5,817 nt of DNA. Source: UBA12403 sp043808565 (GTDB lineage: Bacteria; Patescibacteriota; Patescibacteriia; UBA9934; GWF2-40-263). Where the stretch lies: assembly GCA_043808565.1 (NCBI GenBank), contig JAZDEQ010000047.1, forward strand, positions 1 to 5,817, read 5' to 3'. Under the pieces are notes generated by a model. It worked only from the letters and a program-made list of their open reading frames with translations. It was not told the DNA's origin and ran no database searches. The position numbers and the translations under genes were made by a program. Below, in pieces: positions 5,817 to 5,817 of this stretch (positions are counted from its first letter, which is position 1; the number at the start of each line of letters is the position of its first letter).

Positions 5817-5817
5817 C

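Overview
The window is AT-rich bacterial DNA carrying five complete protein genes, one confidently recognised gene fragment at the left edge and one unrecognised fragment at the right edge. I see no tRNA, rRNA or CRISPR array. UGA is used as a normal stop by three genes (the M50 protease, the nucleotidyltransferase and the phosphohexomutase), so the recoded-UGA lineages are excluded. Shine-Dalgarno sites are weak or absent at nearly every start. Together with the GxxExxY gene, the small PnuC-like membrane protein and the stripped-down NMN-adenylyltransferase-like enzyme, this suggests a member of the Patescibacteria (Candidate Phyla Radiation). That placement is inference; no phylogenetic marker could be run.

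Layout, left to right. Positions 1-83 (minus) hold the first ~27 codons of a GxxExxY (PDDEXK_3-type) protein. Positions 84-143 hold short ATTCGTA-like repeats. pheS (minus, 144-1163, possible upstream start at 1196) encodes phenylalanyl-tRNA synthetase alpha; the expected partner pheT does not directly follow it. A 160-bp AT-rich gap precedes a small three-helix membrane protein resembling half of a PnuC transporter (minus, 1326-1580). That gene is tightly coupled to an RseP-type site-2 metalloprotease (minus, 1586-2890), which carries an unusual acidic insertion built partly from a 9-bp tandem repeat. A short divergent promoter region separates it from a NadR-type nucleotidyltransferase (plus, 2923-3417). 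This gene ends inside a strong hairpin terminator that probably also serves the convergent gene, a large 730-residue phosphohexomutase (minus, 3467-5659). Upstream of that, at 5660-5817, are two perfect inverted repeats and the end of an unrecognised reading frame.

Functionally this is mostly housekeeping: tRNA charging, membrane proteolysis, pyridine-nucleotide synthesis and sugar-phosphate interconversion. The most interesting points are the GxxExxY gene with its repeats immediately behind pheS, the repeat-built insertion in the protease, the possible PnuC-like/NMNAT pairing on either side of the protease gene, and the oversized phosphohexomutase with an atypical catalytic loop. I found no convincing novel multi-gene system.
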